This document shows, piece after piece, positions 1 to 7,813 of a stretch of DNA of 64,000 nt; the stretch's first letter is position 1; each line of letters opens with the position of its first letter. Under the pieces are notes generated by a model. It had not been told where the DNA came from. It saw nothing but the letters and a program-made list of their open reading frames with translations, and ran no database searches. The position numbers were made by a program, and so were the translations under genes. The stretch comes from DATBJG01 sp963790545 (GTDB lineage: Bacteria > Acidobacteriota > Vicinamibacteria > Vicinamibacterales > JAMQPK01). Location of the stretch: contig CAWBPA010000025.1 in assembly GCA_963790545.1 (NCBI GenBank), positions 254,132 through 318,131 of the forward strand, read 5' to 3'.

Positions 1-362
1 CCCGGCCGGTTCTCTTTCAGGATGCGCTGCACCATGGCGCGACTGAGGAAGTTGTGGCGGAACGCCCGACGCTGTTCGATTTCCCGGCTCTTGCCACTTT
101 CGCCAACGGCGCGCTCCACCCCCGGAGAACGGCCCGTCGTAAGGAAATCGCGGATAACACGATAGGTTGCGGGACCGATCGAGGGAATCGTCAGAATCTC
201 GCGCTCAGTGAGATCCGACAGGGACCATGGGATCTGCCGGAGAGTTCGGGCCGACCGCCTGTATCCCCAGTAGCGCGGCGATGGACGATGGGCTTCGGCC
301 AGGTCGTAGACCAGGTTGGCAATCTGCTGGTTTTCATCACGAACGGCGTCCTGCACCTTCAT
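1..362 (-). CDS. DNA polymerase X / PHP-family protein, N-terminal part (runs off left edge)
   Basis: The minus strand from an ATG at 360-362 is open to the window edge, giving about 120 residues. The start reads MKVQDAVRDENQQIANLVYD, which resembles the N-terminal helical domain of bacterial family-X polymerases and related PHP proteins. A helix-hairpin-helix follows (IPSIGPATYRVIRDFLTTG, about residues 60-78). The tail with 'RRAFRHNFLSRAMVQRILKE' is where PolX-type proteins pass into the linker before the PHP metallohydrolase domain; that domain is outside the window. Known members fill gaps in base-excision repair or have PHP 3'-5' nuclease activity. No strong ribosome binding site is visible (GGGC lies just upstream). 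It is transcribed in the same direction as the neighbouring FAD oxidoreductase, with a heptamer array between. The family call is from motif recognition only; the catalytic domain cannot be seen. Confidence 0.6.
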   Translation of the reverse strand, partial: MKVQDAVRDENQQIANLVYDLAEAHRPSPRYWGYRRSARTLRQIPWSLSDLTEREILTIPSIGPATYRVIRDFLTTGRSPGVERAVGESGKSREIEQRRAFRHNFLSRAMVQRILKENRP

Positions 363-382
363 TTGCCCTAGGCCCTTCAAGC

Positions 383-431
383 TTTCACCTTTGACCTTTC
401 ACCTTTAACCTTTGACCTTTGACCTTTGAAT
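383..431. repeat. Heptamer tandem array (TTTGACC-type, 7 units)
   Basis: Seven contiguous 7-bp units follow the pattern TTT(G/C/A)ACC, from TTTCACC at 383 to TTTGAAT at 425-431. The array lies between the PolX-like gene and the FAD oxidoreductase. It encodes the last residues of the oxidoreductase (KVKGQRLKVKGQR) and supplies its stop codon (385-387). The unit length and phase are read directly. A function as terminator or recombination site is unproven. Confidence 0.9.
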
Positions 432-1650
432 CACGCCCAAAGGCGAAAAGCTCGTGATCTGGAGCTCGCACCCCACGATACCAGTCGAGCAGCAGCGAGC
501 CCGCCAGGAAGCCGAACGTCATGCCATTGCCCCCGTACCCCAGCGCAAACAGGTGTTTCGGGTACCGGCGATGCGGCCCGATATACGGCAAACCATCCGG
601 CGTCATCGCGAAGAGCCCTTCCCAGGCGTAGTCGAGCTCGAATCGGACGCCGCCGAAGAGTCTTTCAAAATACGACTGCAGCTTTTGCGACTCCTGTCGC
701 AAAACATCGATGCGCTTGCCAGCTCGCACCAGGGGCCGATCGCCTCCTCCCAGAATCAGTCGATGGTCTGGCGTCCATCGGCAGTAGTGATACGGCCGAC
801 CGGTGTTCCACAACATGAGATTCCCGAGCCCCAGCTTTTTGCGCGCGCGCGACGTGAATGGCTGCGTGGCAATCACGTAGGTGTTGAGCAGCCGAAATCG
901 TGCAGCGAGCGGTCTGAACTGCGGCGTCGCGTATCCCGTGGCCACGATGAGCCGTCGTGCGCTAATCCGGCGTCGGTTCGCGATGACCTCTACACCGTGG
1001 CGGCGCTGACGTACCGATTGCACGGGACTGTGCTCGAAGATTGACGCACCTGAATCCACCGCCGCGCGGGCTAGACCTTGGCATGCCTTGAATGGATCCA
1101 CCATGGCATTGCCACGGGTCCGAATGCCCGCCACACCCGCAATGCCGGTCTGGCGCTCCAATGCGGCTGCATCGAGCCAGCGGCCTCCCAATCCCTCCTG
1201 GCGCCGGCGCTCGAGCTCGCTGCGCAACCGCCGAACGTGCGTTGGATCGGTGGTGAAATACACAGAGTCGCAGCGAACCAGGTCGCAATCAATCTCGAGT
1301 GTTTGCACCGTGCGCACGAAGTCCCGCACGGCTTTCCGCCCAAGATGCCAAATCCGCGTTGCCGCGGCGGGCCCGTACCGACGGGCGAGCGCTCGCAGGT
1401 CTTCATCCGGCTCCTGCATCAGGAGTGCGGTGCTGGCCGCGGTGCTCCCTCGACCCACACGAGACGTTTCGAGAACGACGACCCGCACCCCCGCGCGTGC
1501 GAACCTCAACGCGATGGACACGCCGGTCATGCCGCCTCCCACAATCACGACGTCGGCAGTCATGCTCGTCCGAAGAGGTGAATAGCGGCATACGCGCGAC
1601 GCCGGCGTCCGATCGAGCCAAAGCGGTTTCGCGACGCGGAGACTGGTCAT
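385..1650 (-). CDS. FAD-dependent oxidoreductase (DAO family, glycine/D-amino-acid oxidase or gamma-glutamylputrescine oxidase type)
   Basis: This 421-residue protein should oxidise an amine or amino acid using FAD. A Rossmann dinucleotide-binding motif is present near residue 37 (VVIVGGGMTGVSIALRFARA), followed by an acidic end to beta-2 (VVVLE). The C-terminal FAD-contact segment 'GYGGNGMTFGFLAGSLL' (about residues 370-386) is typical of the DAO family. No signal peptide is evident, so it is probably cytoplasmic. The last 13 residues (KVKGQRLKVKGQR) are translated from a heptamer repeat and are unlikely to belong to the fold. The substrate cannot be inferred from the sequence. The ATG at 1650 sits behind no obvious Shine-Dalgarno sequence, so the true start could lie slightly downstream, for example at the Met starting 'MTADVVIVGGG'. 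Confidence 0.85.
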   Translation of the reverse strand: MTSLRVAKPLWLDRTPASRVCRYSPLRTSMTADVVIVGGGMTGVSIALRFARAGVRVVVLETSRVGRGSTAASTALLMQEPDEDLRALARRYGPAAATRIWHLGRKAVRDFVRTVQTLEIDCDLVRCDSVYFTTDPTHVRRLRSELERRRQEGLGGRWLDAAALERQTGIAGVAGIRTRGNAMVDPFKACQGLARAAVDSGASIFEHSPVQSVRQRRHGVEVIANRRRISARRLIVATGYATPQFRPLAARFRLLNTYVIATQPFTSRARKKLGLGNLMLWNTGRPYHYCRWTPDHRLILGGGDRPLVRAGKRIDVLRQESQKLQSYFERLFGGVRFELDYAWEGLFAMTPDGLPYIGPHRRYPKHLFALGYGGNGMTFGFLAGSLLLDWYRGVRAPDHELFAFGRDSKVKGQRLKVKGQR

Positions 1651-1746
1651 TTGTATGACGTCAAGGTGTGACGAAGAAACGCAAAGACCGCGCCACTGTC
1701 CAGCACAAAGTTTGCAGACGGACGAGCGGTTCGCACGGAGGTGTCT

Positions 1747-1956
1747 ATGGCGAAGTATGGCAAGTCGGCCTCAACGAACGTGGAATCAGCAATGCGTCGT
1801 CGCAAGCGAGGCACACTCGAGAGCGGATCGGGCCGGAAGGTCAGGAGCCGCAAGCAGGCGATTGCCATCGGCCTCAGCGAGGCTCGCAAGAAAGGCGCGA
1901 AGGTTCCCCGCAGGAAGTCGTCACGAAAGCGTTCACGCAGCCGGGCCAGCCGGTAA
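1747..1956 (+). CDS. DUF6496-type small basic protein
   Basis: A 69-residue, very basic protein begins at the ATG at 1747, six bases after a GGAGG-like site; a GTG two codons upstream is less likely as the start. The sequence starts MAKYGKSAS and contains 'RSRKQAIAIGLSEARKKGAK' in the middle, the hallmark of the DUF6496 family of small bacterial proteins. The C-terminus is Lys/Arg/Ser-rich (PRRKSSRKRSRSRASR). The charge suggests nucleic-acid binding, but no function is established for this family. It is divergent from the FAD oxidoreductase and upstream of the SDR gene. Confidence 0.8.
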   Translation: MAKYGKSASTNVESAMRRRKRGTLESGSGRKVRSRKQAIAIGLSEARKKGAKVPRRKSSRKRSRSRASR

Positions 1957-2024
1957 CGTGTTCAAAACAAGCAGGTGCGTGTCCGCCTGGTGACATCCAC
2001 GCGTTCGTCCAAGACGATTTATAA

Positions 2025-2046
2025 CGCGGACCCTTCAGGGTCCGCG
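2025..2046. repeat. REP-like palindrome (CGCGGACCC-TTCA-GGGTCCGCG)
   Basis: A perfect 9-bp inverted repeat with a TTCA loop lies 20 bases upstream of the SDR gene. The same GGACCC/GGGTCC core recurs at 46559-46580, and related elements lie at 3151-3171 and 25802-25821. It is part of a dispersed intergenic palindrome family. Confidence 0.85.
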
Positions 2047-2065
2047 TGGGTAGAGAGGTGCCGAG

Positions 2066-3097
2066 ATGACTCGCAAATCAGCCCTCGGGCTGGCGGTGGG
2101 ATTGGGTACGGCCGGGCTCGTGGTCGCGCGCATGTTTCGCGCAGCCCGCGCCATCGAATTTGCCGGAAGGTCCGTGCTGATCTTTGGCGGTTCGCGAGGT
2201 CTCGGGCTCGTCCTTGCACGCGAGCTGGCAGCCGAGGGGGCACGCGTCGTGCTGGCCTCCCGCAAGCCCGAAGAGCTCGAGCGCGCGCGTGCCGATCTCG
2301 ACGAGCGTGGAATTGAAGTGTCAACGATTCCGTGTGACGTTCGGGACCGCGGCCAGGTCGAATTGGCCATTCAGCATACCGTGCGCGAGTATGGCGGCAT
2401 CGACGTTCTCATCAACGACGCTGGCGTCATTCAGGTCGGCCCTCTCGACCACATGACGGTCGCAGACTTCGAAGATGCGATGGCCACACACTTCTGGGGA
2501 CCGCTCTATGCCATTCTCGCCGCCCTCCCGCACATGCGCCGCGGAGGGGCGCGACGGATCGTGAACATCTCGTCAATTGGGGGGAAGGTGGCCGTGCCGC
2601 ATCTGCTGCCGTACAGTGCCAGCAAATTCGCCCTGACGGGTCTATCAGAAGGGCTTCGGGCTGAATTGGCGCGAGAGGGGTTCTCAGTAACGACCGTGTG
2701 TCCAGGTCTGATGCGGACGGGCTCTACCTACAACGCCTGGTTCAAGGGTCAGCATCGCCGCGAGTTTGCCTGGTTTCATCTCTCCGATTCGATTCCGGGA
2801 ATCTCGATTGGCGCTCGCAGGGCCGCGCGCCAGATTATCGAGGCGTGCAGATATGGCGATGCCGAGCTGATCATCACGCCGTCCGCACGGATGGCCGTGC
2901 TCCTGAATGCCGTGAGCCCCGGCATCATGGCGCGAGCCATGGCCTTTGGAAATCGTCTTCTGCCGTCGCCCATCGCCGGGGGCAGTGAGGCACGGTCCGG
3001 CTGGCAAAGTGTCTCCCGACGCGTGCCTTCCCGGTTGACGAGACTCTCGGACCGCGCGAGCGTCGAGAACAATGAGCTGCCCGCCGCCGGGACCTGA
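2066..3097 (+). CDS. Short-chain dehydrogenase/reductase (SDR) with N-terminal extension
   Basis: The 343-residue product is a classical SDR using NAD(P)H. The cofactor motif GGSRGLG is at residues 41-47, the NNAG-equivalent reads NDAG (near 118), the catalytic Ser lies in NISSIGG and the catalytic pair is YSASK (near 184). The first 25 or so residues (SALGLAVGLGTAGLVVARMF) are hydrophobic and probably a membrane anchor. A C-terminal tail of about 70 residues (from 'SPIAGGSEARSG') lies beyond the usual 250-residue fold. An ATG with upstream GAGAGGTG (2051-2058) supports the start. The substrate is unknown; relatives are often annotated as ketoacyl or alcohol reductases. It stands alone between two REP-like palindromes. 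Confidence 0.9.
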   Translation: MTRKSALGLAVGLGTAGLVVARMFRAARAIEFAGRSVLIFGGSRGLGLVLARELAAEGARVVLASRKPEELERARADLDERGIEVSTIPCDVRDRGQVELAIQHTVREYGGIDVLINDAGVIQVGPLDHMTVADFEDAMATHFWGPLYAILAALPHMRRGGARRIVNISSIGGKVAVPHLLPYSASKFALTGLSEGLRAELAREGFSVTTVCPGLMRTGSTYNAWFKGQHRREFAWFHLSDSIPGISIGARRAARQIIEACRYGDAELIITPSARMAVLLNAVSPGIMARAMAFGNRLLPSPIAGGSEARSGWQSVSRRVPSRLTRLSDRASVENNELPAAGT

Positions 3098-3150
3098 GAA
3101 AGCAGCAGGCAGACGGCAGCAGTGCAGACGACCAGACTGACAGTACGTAG

Positions 3151-3171
3151 GCCGGACCTTTCAGGTCCGGC
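3151..3171. repeat. REP-like palindrome (GCCGGACC-TTTCA-GGTCCGGC)
   Basis: An 8-bp perfect inverted repeat with a 5-base loop is preceded by CAGTACGTAG. The same element, flank included, occurs in reverse orientation at 25802-25831, so it is a dispersed repeat. It lies between convergent genes, 4 bp from the stop codon of the cytochrome c/PQQ gene (3175-3177), and could act as a bidirectional terminator. Confidence 0.85.
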
Positions 3172-3174
3172 TGT

Positions 3175-5069
3175 CTACTGACCCTCAATCGAGTACGCCA
3201 GCAGCACGTTGCCAGGCATTCCACCAACAAACGCGTAGCCCGAATTCACGAAAACCATTCCGCCAACGACCACGGGGCCAGGTCCGTCGAGCGAGCCGCC
3301 GTTGGCCGGCACGCCGTTGACAGTTTTGTAGGGCTGCGCGGTATCCGTGTCCCAGATGATGGATCCGTTTTCGCTGGCGTAGGCGCGAAGATGGCCATCG
3401 AGCCCGCCTGAAAACACGACGCCGGGAATTGCTGTGACCGCTGCCGACTGGGCAGGGCTGCACGCGGGCCGCTCTGCACAGCCGGGATGTGGCGTGTTCC
3501 AGATAATCTTCCCGGTTGCGGCGTCGAGCGCGAAGAGTCCGCCGCCCGCCTGAGCATTGAGCCGCATCGGCATCCCAAAAGCAGTCGGCTGTGCGCCGGG
3601 TGTTCCTGCCGGCGCCGGCTCGGGCTGCACGTCCGAGAGAGCCACGTAGACCCGGCCTGCGTCGTACGCCGATCCCCACTGGACGCCGCCAAGCGTGGTT
3701 CCTTTCCCGACGCGTGTCTGCCACAGGATGGCGCCATCCCGATCGGGATCGACGGCGTGGACCACCCCCGACTTCTGGCCGGCAATCAGCGCTCTGCGCC
3801 CGTTGGGCAGATCGACCAGGATGGGCGACGATCCAAAGTCGAAGTCGGGGCCGTTGGCTTCGGGACAGTTTGTGCGCATTGCTTCCGGGAGACCACAATC
3901 AATCGTAAACGCGTCTCCCGCGGTTGTCTGACGCGACCAGAGAAGCTTGCCTGTCTTGATGTCGAAAGCGACGAATGCGTCGGATGTGCTTGCCGCAGGA
4001 TCGGAATAGCTGTCGCCGGTCGTGACATAGACAGCGCTTCTCTTGAGATCGACGACCGGTGACGACCAGACGCCCGCACCAGATGGTCCCCAGAGTTGAA
4101 CGCCAATCTTGTTCTTGCGAACAGGTTTCGGCTCCTCGGGAATCGTATAGCTCTTCCAGCGCACCGCGCCGGTTGCTGCGTCGAGCGCTGACACGCTGCC
4201 GCGGAACTTGCAGCATTCGTACTTCGGATTGGCGCCCAATACCTCCTCGGCAGAAGAGGTCACCACGTAAAGCGTCCCATCGGCCAGTGTCGGAGCGCCG
4301 GTCATGGTCGCTCCCCGAAAATCATCGACCTTGACGCTTCCACAACAGTTCCCCGGTGAGCGCATCGACCGCGTACACGTTGGCGCCCTGGTCGCCGAAG
4401 TACGCGGCCCACCGCTTGGCGGCGCTTCCCGTGCCAGGTCCGATCGTGATGGCGGTTCGTACCGGGGCGTCCGTCTTGAACGCCCAGTACTGGCACCCGC
4501 TTGCCGCGCTGAGCGAGTACACCATGGGGCTGGCGCTTCCAACGAACACGCGCCCGCCCACGACAGTCGGCTGCGCAAAGGCTCGGTTCACGCCTGGGAA
4601 ACCGAACGCCCATTTCAGTTTCAGTTGCGGAACCTGATTGGCCGGCAGTTGTGCCATCGCCGCCGGTTGAAAGCGGTGTTGGGACAGATTGCCGCCCCAC
4701 CCGTTCCAGCGCGGCCGTTCGAGAGGATTCGCGAAACCCGTCGAGATCCGGCGGGCACGAGTTGTCCGTTGCTGCCGCTGCCGGGGCCGCCGTTCCGAGC
4801 GTGCGCGCCAGGGCATCGATTTGCGCGGCGGTGAGCGCCGAGCCCTGCGCGCTCATGCTGCCTTTCGTGAGCGCAAACTGAATCGCGTCGGGCGTCAGAC
4901 GGCTCAAAGCCTCGCGGTTTGCGGCGCGCGGCACACCGGCTTCGTGACACATCGCGCAGCGGTCGGCGTACAGCCCTTCGCCTTCCTTGAGAACCGCTGC
5001 AGGTGTCTGAGCCGCGGCAGCGCCGACGCTCAGACTCATGCACAACACCAACAGGCTCGCCCAGCGCAT
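3175..5069 (-). CDS. Secreted cytochrome c-PQQ-type beta-propeller dehydrogenase (two frameshifts)
   Basis: Three overlapping frames together encode one protein of about 630 residues. The start is the ATG at 5067-5069, preceded by GAGAGGTGACC. It opens with a signal peptide (MRWASLLVLCMSLSVGAAAAQ) and a c-type haem motif CAMCH, followed by propeller blades ('VDALTGELLWK', 'ALDAATGAVRWKS', 'FALDAATGKIIWN'). This order matches polyvinyl-alcohol-dehydrogenase-like quinoproteins that pass electrons to their own cytochrome in the periplasm. Frame is lost in a GGG run at 4737-4739 and again near 4335; deleting one base at each place restores continuous homology. Both could be sequencing errors or true decay. 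The substrate is unknown. The gene lies downstream of the ABC operon in the same direction, but a 60-bp gap and its own start suggest separate control. Confidence 0.8.
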
Positions 5070-5127
5070 AGCGGTCACCTCTCCTCGAGAATCTCTCGAG
5101 ATCAGACGTGTTTCGACCATCCGAGGT

Positions 5128-5796
5128 TCAAACAAAATCCGTCTTTCGCGATTGCAAATAGAAGGTCAAGCCAAGCGTAACGACAATGGCGCCCACTTCC
5201 ACGGCCAGAATCGACAGGATGAGTGGGCTCCAGACCGCTGCCGGACGGGTCATGTCCGCCCGCACACTCGGGATCCGGATCAGAAGGAACCATAACAAGC
5301 TATACGAAATGTTGCAGGCCCCCATGATCCAGTTGGTAATGGTTTCGGATTCGGATACGAGCGCCGCGCCCAGAATCAGACAAAAGGCGACGAAGGGCGC
5401 AAACGACACCACAATGGCGACAGGAATGACGCCGTACATGCCAGCAGCGGAAAAGACGACCAGCACGCTGATCACAATAGCAAGCCAGAGCATCAGGAAC
5501 ATTGCAAGATTGGCCAGAATCTTTGCGGTCGTGTAGTCCATCACTGAGATGGGAAGGCTCATCACGAACGGCAGGTTCTGCTTGGTCCTCTCGGCGACGA
5601 CGCTCAGCTGAGGCAGCATGATGCCGAGCAGGATCAATGCAATGAACGCAAAGCTGAGTCCCAGGAAGCCTGGCACCTGACCGCCCTTGAGAATGAGGGC
5701 GAACGCCACCACGCTTCCCACGCCGACAAATGCAAGCGTCGAGCGATTGAGGTACCAATCCTTTTTGATCAGACACTGCACGAGTGAACGATTCAT
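5128..5796 (-). CDS. ABC-2-type transporter permease
   Basis: This 222-residue integral membrane protein has about six hydrophobic segments (for example 'AFVGVGSVVAFALIL', 'FLGLSFAFIALILLG', 'FLMLWLAIVISVLVVF', 'VEVGAIVVTLGLTFYL'). Its start codon overlaps the stop of the ATP-binding gene by 4 bp (ATGA, 5793-5796), so the two are translationally coupled. It is the membrane half of an exporter resembling the YtrB/YtrC or YhcG/YhcH systems that pair with YtrA-type GntR regulators in Gram-positives. In those systems the target is often a cell-wall-active compound or is unknown. The substrate cannot be read from this sequence. Confidence 0.85.
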   Translation of the reverse strand: MNRSLVQCLIKKDWYLNRSTLAFVGVGSVVAFALILKGGQVPGFLGLSFAFIALILLGIMLPQLSVVAERTKQNLPFVMSLPISVMDYTTAKILANLAMFLMLWLAIVISVLVVFSAAGMYGVIPVAIVVSFAPFVAFCLILGAALVSESETITNWIMGACNISYSLLWFLLIRIPSVRADMTRPAAVWSPLILSILAVEVGAIVVTLGLTFYLQSRKTDFV

Positions 5797-6689
5797 GCGT
5801 TGGCTCCTTCTCGGCTCTGCTGCACGGTGGCGACAAAAATCTCTTCCAACGTCATGTTCTCAACGCTCTGCACACGAGCACCCGCGCTTTCGTACGCGTT
5901 TGGCAACCCCGGCTCATAGGCATTCGTCGTCGCGACGGCCAGGCGGCCGTCCTGCCGGATGTCCACCACGCCAGAGATTGCCGGGAGCCTGATGCCGGCG
6001 GGTACTTCCACGCGCAGTCGCCGCCAGCGATCGAGAAAGGTCTCCTTGTCGCGCGAGTCGATAATCCGGCCCCGGTCGATGAACGTAATCTGATCCGAGA
6101 TCTGTTCGACATCCTGCGTATTGTGGGACGAGAACAGGATGCTGCGGCGCTCGTCGGCCAGCACCTCCGTCAGTTCCCGCAGGACCTCGTGCCGGGCCAC
6201 CGGATCGAGGCCGGTTGTCGGTTCGTCGAGCAGCAATAAGCGCGGTCGCCGCGCCAGGACGAGCAGCAACATGGCTTTGACGCGCTGACCGTGTGACAGG
6301 CTCTTGATCTTCTGTTCCGGCCTGAGGTCGAACCGTTTGAGCAGCGTCTGCGCGTACGCGTCGTCCCAGCTTGGATAGATCGACCGGACGAACCGCAGAT
6401 GCCAATCGAGGGTCGCCGCCGCGTAAAGCCGCATGTCGTCGGACGCGAATCCCACGTCCCACTTCGCTCTAGCCTGCTCGACCGGCATGCGGTGGCCAAG
6501 CACCTGAACGTCACCCCGGTCCTGGTGAACGAGCCCCATCAGGATGCGAATGGTGGTGGACTTGCCAGCGCCGTTCGGACCGATGAAACCGACGATGTGT
6601 CCTTCGGGTACTTCGAGATGCACATCGTTCAGCGAGAAGAAGCGATAGTCCTTTCCAACGCCGTCCAACCTGACAGCCAGATTGCTCAT
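5793..6689 (-). CDS. ABC transporter ATP-binding protein
   Basis: The 298-residue ATPase carries Walker A GPNGAGKST (near residue 38), signature LSHGQ (near 133), Walker B LLLLDEPTTGLD (near 152) and the H-loop SSHN. The C-terminal 80 residues form the extra domain seen in drug- and lipid-type ABC-2 ATPases. GGAGGCAGGAAG precedes the ATG. It forms an operon with the GntR regulator upstream and the permease downstream. It should drive export by the neighbouring permease. Confidence 0.92.
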   Translation of the reverse strand: MSNLAVRLDGVGKDYRFFSLNDVHLEVPEGHIVGFIGPNGAGKSTTIRILMGLVHQDRGDVQVLGHRMPVEQARAKWDVGFASDDMRLYAAATLDWHLRFVRSIYPSWDDAYAQTLLKRFDLRPEQKIKSLSHGQRVKAMLLLVLARRPRLLLLDEPTTGLDPVARHEVLRELTEVLADERRSILFSSHNTQDVEQISDQITFIDRGRIIDSRDKETFLDRWRRLRVEVPAGIRLPAISGVVDIRQDGRLAVATTNAYEPGLPNAYESAGARVQSVENMTLEEIFVATVQQSREGANA

Positions 6690-6778
6690 CTTCCTGCCTC
6701 CAACTTTGGTCGTGGGGCCCCTACCCCCACGAAGCGCGTCGCTTGCGGGGACCCCTGCGCCCCGCGCCGCTCCGCGCG

Positions 6779-7189
6779 TTAGCTCTTGAGTTGCTTGGGT
6801 ACTGGGTCCGCGTCGAGCCGGTTCGTCGCTTCGCGCAACCTGGCCTCGAGTTCGCGAGCACCGAGTCCCAAGAGGCCGCCGAGACGGGCGACCTGCTCGA
6901 GATGTTTCGCCAGCTCCTGTTCGTGAATCCGTGAGCCCACATTGGCGTTGGCGGTGACTATCGAGCCCTTTCCGTGCTGCGTGACGATGACACCCTCGCG
7001 CTCGAGCTCGAGATACGCGCGCTTGACCGTGATGACGCTGACCTGCAGATCAACAGCAAGCTGCCGGATTGACGGGAGGGGCTGCCCAGCGGGCCAGTCG
7101 CCGACCGAAATGCGCTGCTTTATCTGCTCCATGATTTGGAGATACATGGGGCGGCCGTCGGCCTGGGAGATGATCAAGCCAGTGTGCAT
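6779..7189 (-). CDS. GntR-family transcriptional regulator (YtrA subfamily)
   Basis: The 136-residue regulator has an N-terminal winged helix (EQIKQRISVGDWPAGQPLPS then 'VSVITVKRAYLELEREGVI', residues 20-60). Its short C-terminal helical region (about 60 residues) lacks the large effector domain of FadR/HutC types, which defines the YtrA subfamily. Such regulators repress the ABC genes encoded beside them. A perfect inverted repeat overlapping the -10 box begins 5 bp upstream of the start codon, which strongly suggests autorepression. The mRNA leader would be only a few nucleotides, so translation is probably leaderless or nearly so. It is the first gene of a three-gene operon (regulator, ATPase, permease). 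Confidence 0.9.
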   Translation of the reverse strand: MHTGLIISQADGRPMYLQIMEQIKQRISVGDWPAGQPLPSIRQLAVDLQVSVITVKRAYLELEREGVIVTQHGKGSIVTANANVGSRIHEQELAKHLEQVARLGGLLGLGARELEARLREATNRLDADPVPKQLKS

Positions 7190-7193
7190 GTCA

Positions 7194-7229
7194 ATATACT
7201 GAGTATATACAGTATATGACCGTTGTCAA
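7194..7229 (-). promoter_or_regulatory. Promoter plus GntR operator of the ABC operon
   Basis: On the minus strand a consensus -35 TTGACA (7224-7229) is followed, after 16 bp, by TATACT (7202-7207) as -10. An inverted repeat with arms ATATACTG (7194-7201) and CAGTATAT (7210-7217), separated by 8 bp, spans the -10 region. The GntR start codon (7187-7189) lies only 4 bases beyond the repeat. The geometry implies a repressor that blocks RNA polymerase at its own promoter. The promoter and repeat are read directly; binding by this GntR protein is inferred. Confidence 0.8.
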
Positions 7230-7234
7230 CACGG

Positions 7235-7250
7235 CAGGCCTGAAGGCCTG
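7235..7250. repeat. Short palindrome CAGGCC-TGAA-GGCCTG
   Basis: A 6-bp inverted repeat with a TGAA loop lies just upstream of the GntR operon promoter. Its loop matches that of the REP-like palindromes at 2025 and 3151, though the arms differ. It may belong to the same class of intergenic hairpins. Confidence 0.5.
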
Positions 7251-7311
7251 GTACCTGCTTTCGGACGGCTACGACTGCTTTCAAGGAGCTCGAGGAAGTA
7301 GTCAGACGCTG

Positions 7312-7788
7312 CTACGGCTTCGAGGGAGTTCGAGAGGGGGCCAACCCTGCGACTGTGGCCCCAATTGTTCCGGCCCACACGAAGTGTGACGCAATCATTA
7401 GGGCATTCCGGGGCGCCGATTCTTTCGTGGCCGGCGGGTGCAGACCGAGAGCCGGCAGCCATCCGAGATAGCTGCCGGCCCAGACGGCAAGGCCAAAGGG
7501 AAGTGCGGCCACGACAGGGGCCCACCGCGTCCGCGGCGCGATCAGGGAATACACCACGCCCATCCCTGTTCCGAACGCGTAGTGCGTGACTCGAGTAAGC
7601 GCCTTGCGATCTGTCTCGCGCGCGGGCGGTTCAAGACCGGACTTTTCGATTAGCTCCATGGTCACTCGCCGGGGCGGCAGCGGATATCGATCCTTGCGCG
7701 GCAGCTGCCGGTGCATCCTCTTCATGGCCATGGTCATGAAGACGGTGCCCACCGCGCCCCCGACGATTCCTGCAAAAACGCGTCGCAT
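7312..7788 (-). CDS. DUF1440 / YagU-like membrane protein
   Basis: Starting at the ATG at 7786-7788 (behind AAAGGGAT), the protein has about 158 residues. It begins with MRRVFAGIVGGAVGTVFMTM, a glycine-rich membrane segment with a following basic stretch (KRMHRQLPRKDRYPLPPR). Further segments 'HYAFGTGMGVVYSLI', 'VVAALPFGLAVWAGSYLG' and 'ASHFVWAGTIGATVAGL' give about four membrane helices. The pattern matches the DUF1440 (YagU) family of inner-membrane proteins; the E. coli member contributes to acid resistance. An alternative start 14 codons upstream (7830) lacks a better ribosome site. It lies 25 bp after the alcohol dehydrogenase gene in the same direction and may be co-transcribed. Confidence 0.75.
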   Translation of the reverse strand: MRRVFAGIVGGAVGTVFMTMAMKRMHRQLPRKDRYPLPPRRVTMELIEKSGLEPPARETDRKALTRVTHYAFGTGMGVVYSLIAPRTRWAPVVAALPFGLAVWAGSYLGWLPALGLHPPATKESAPRNALMIASHFVWAGTIGATVAGLAPSRTPSKP

Positions 7789-7813
7789 ACGATCCCTTTC
7801 CAATCGTCGCAGA

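Noticed and set aside
1655..2024. Two other plus-strand frames overlapping the DUF6496 gene
   Set aside because: Only the frame from 1747 has a ribosome site and a known family match.
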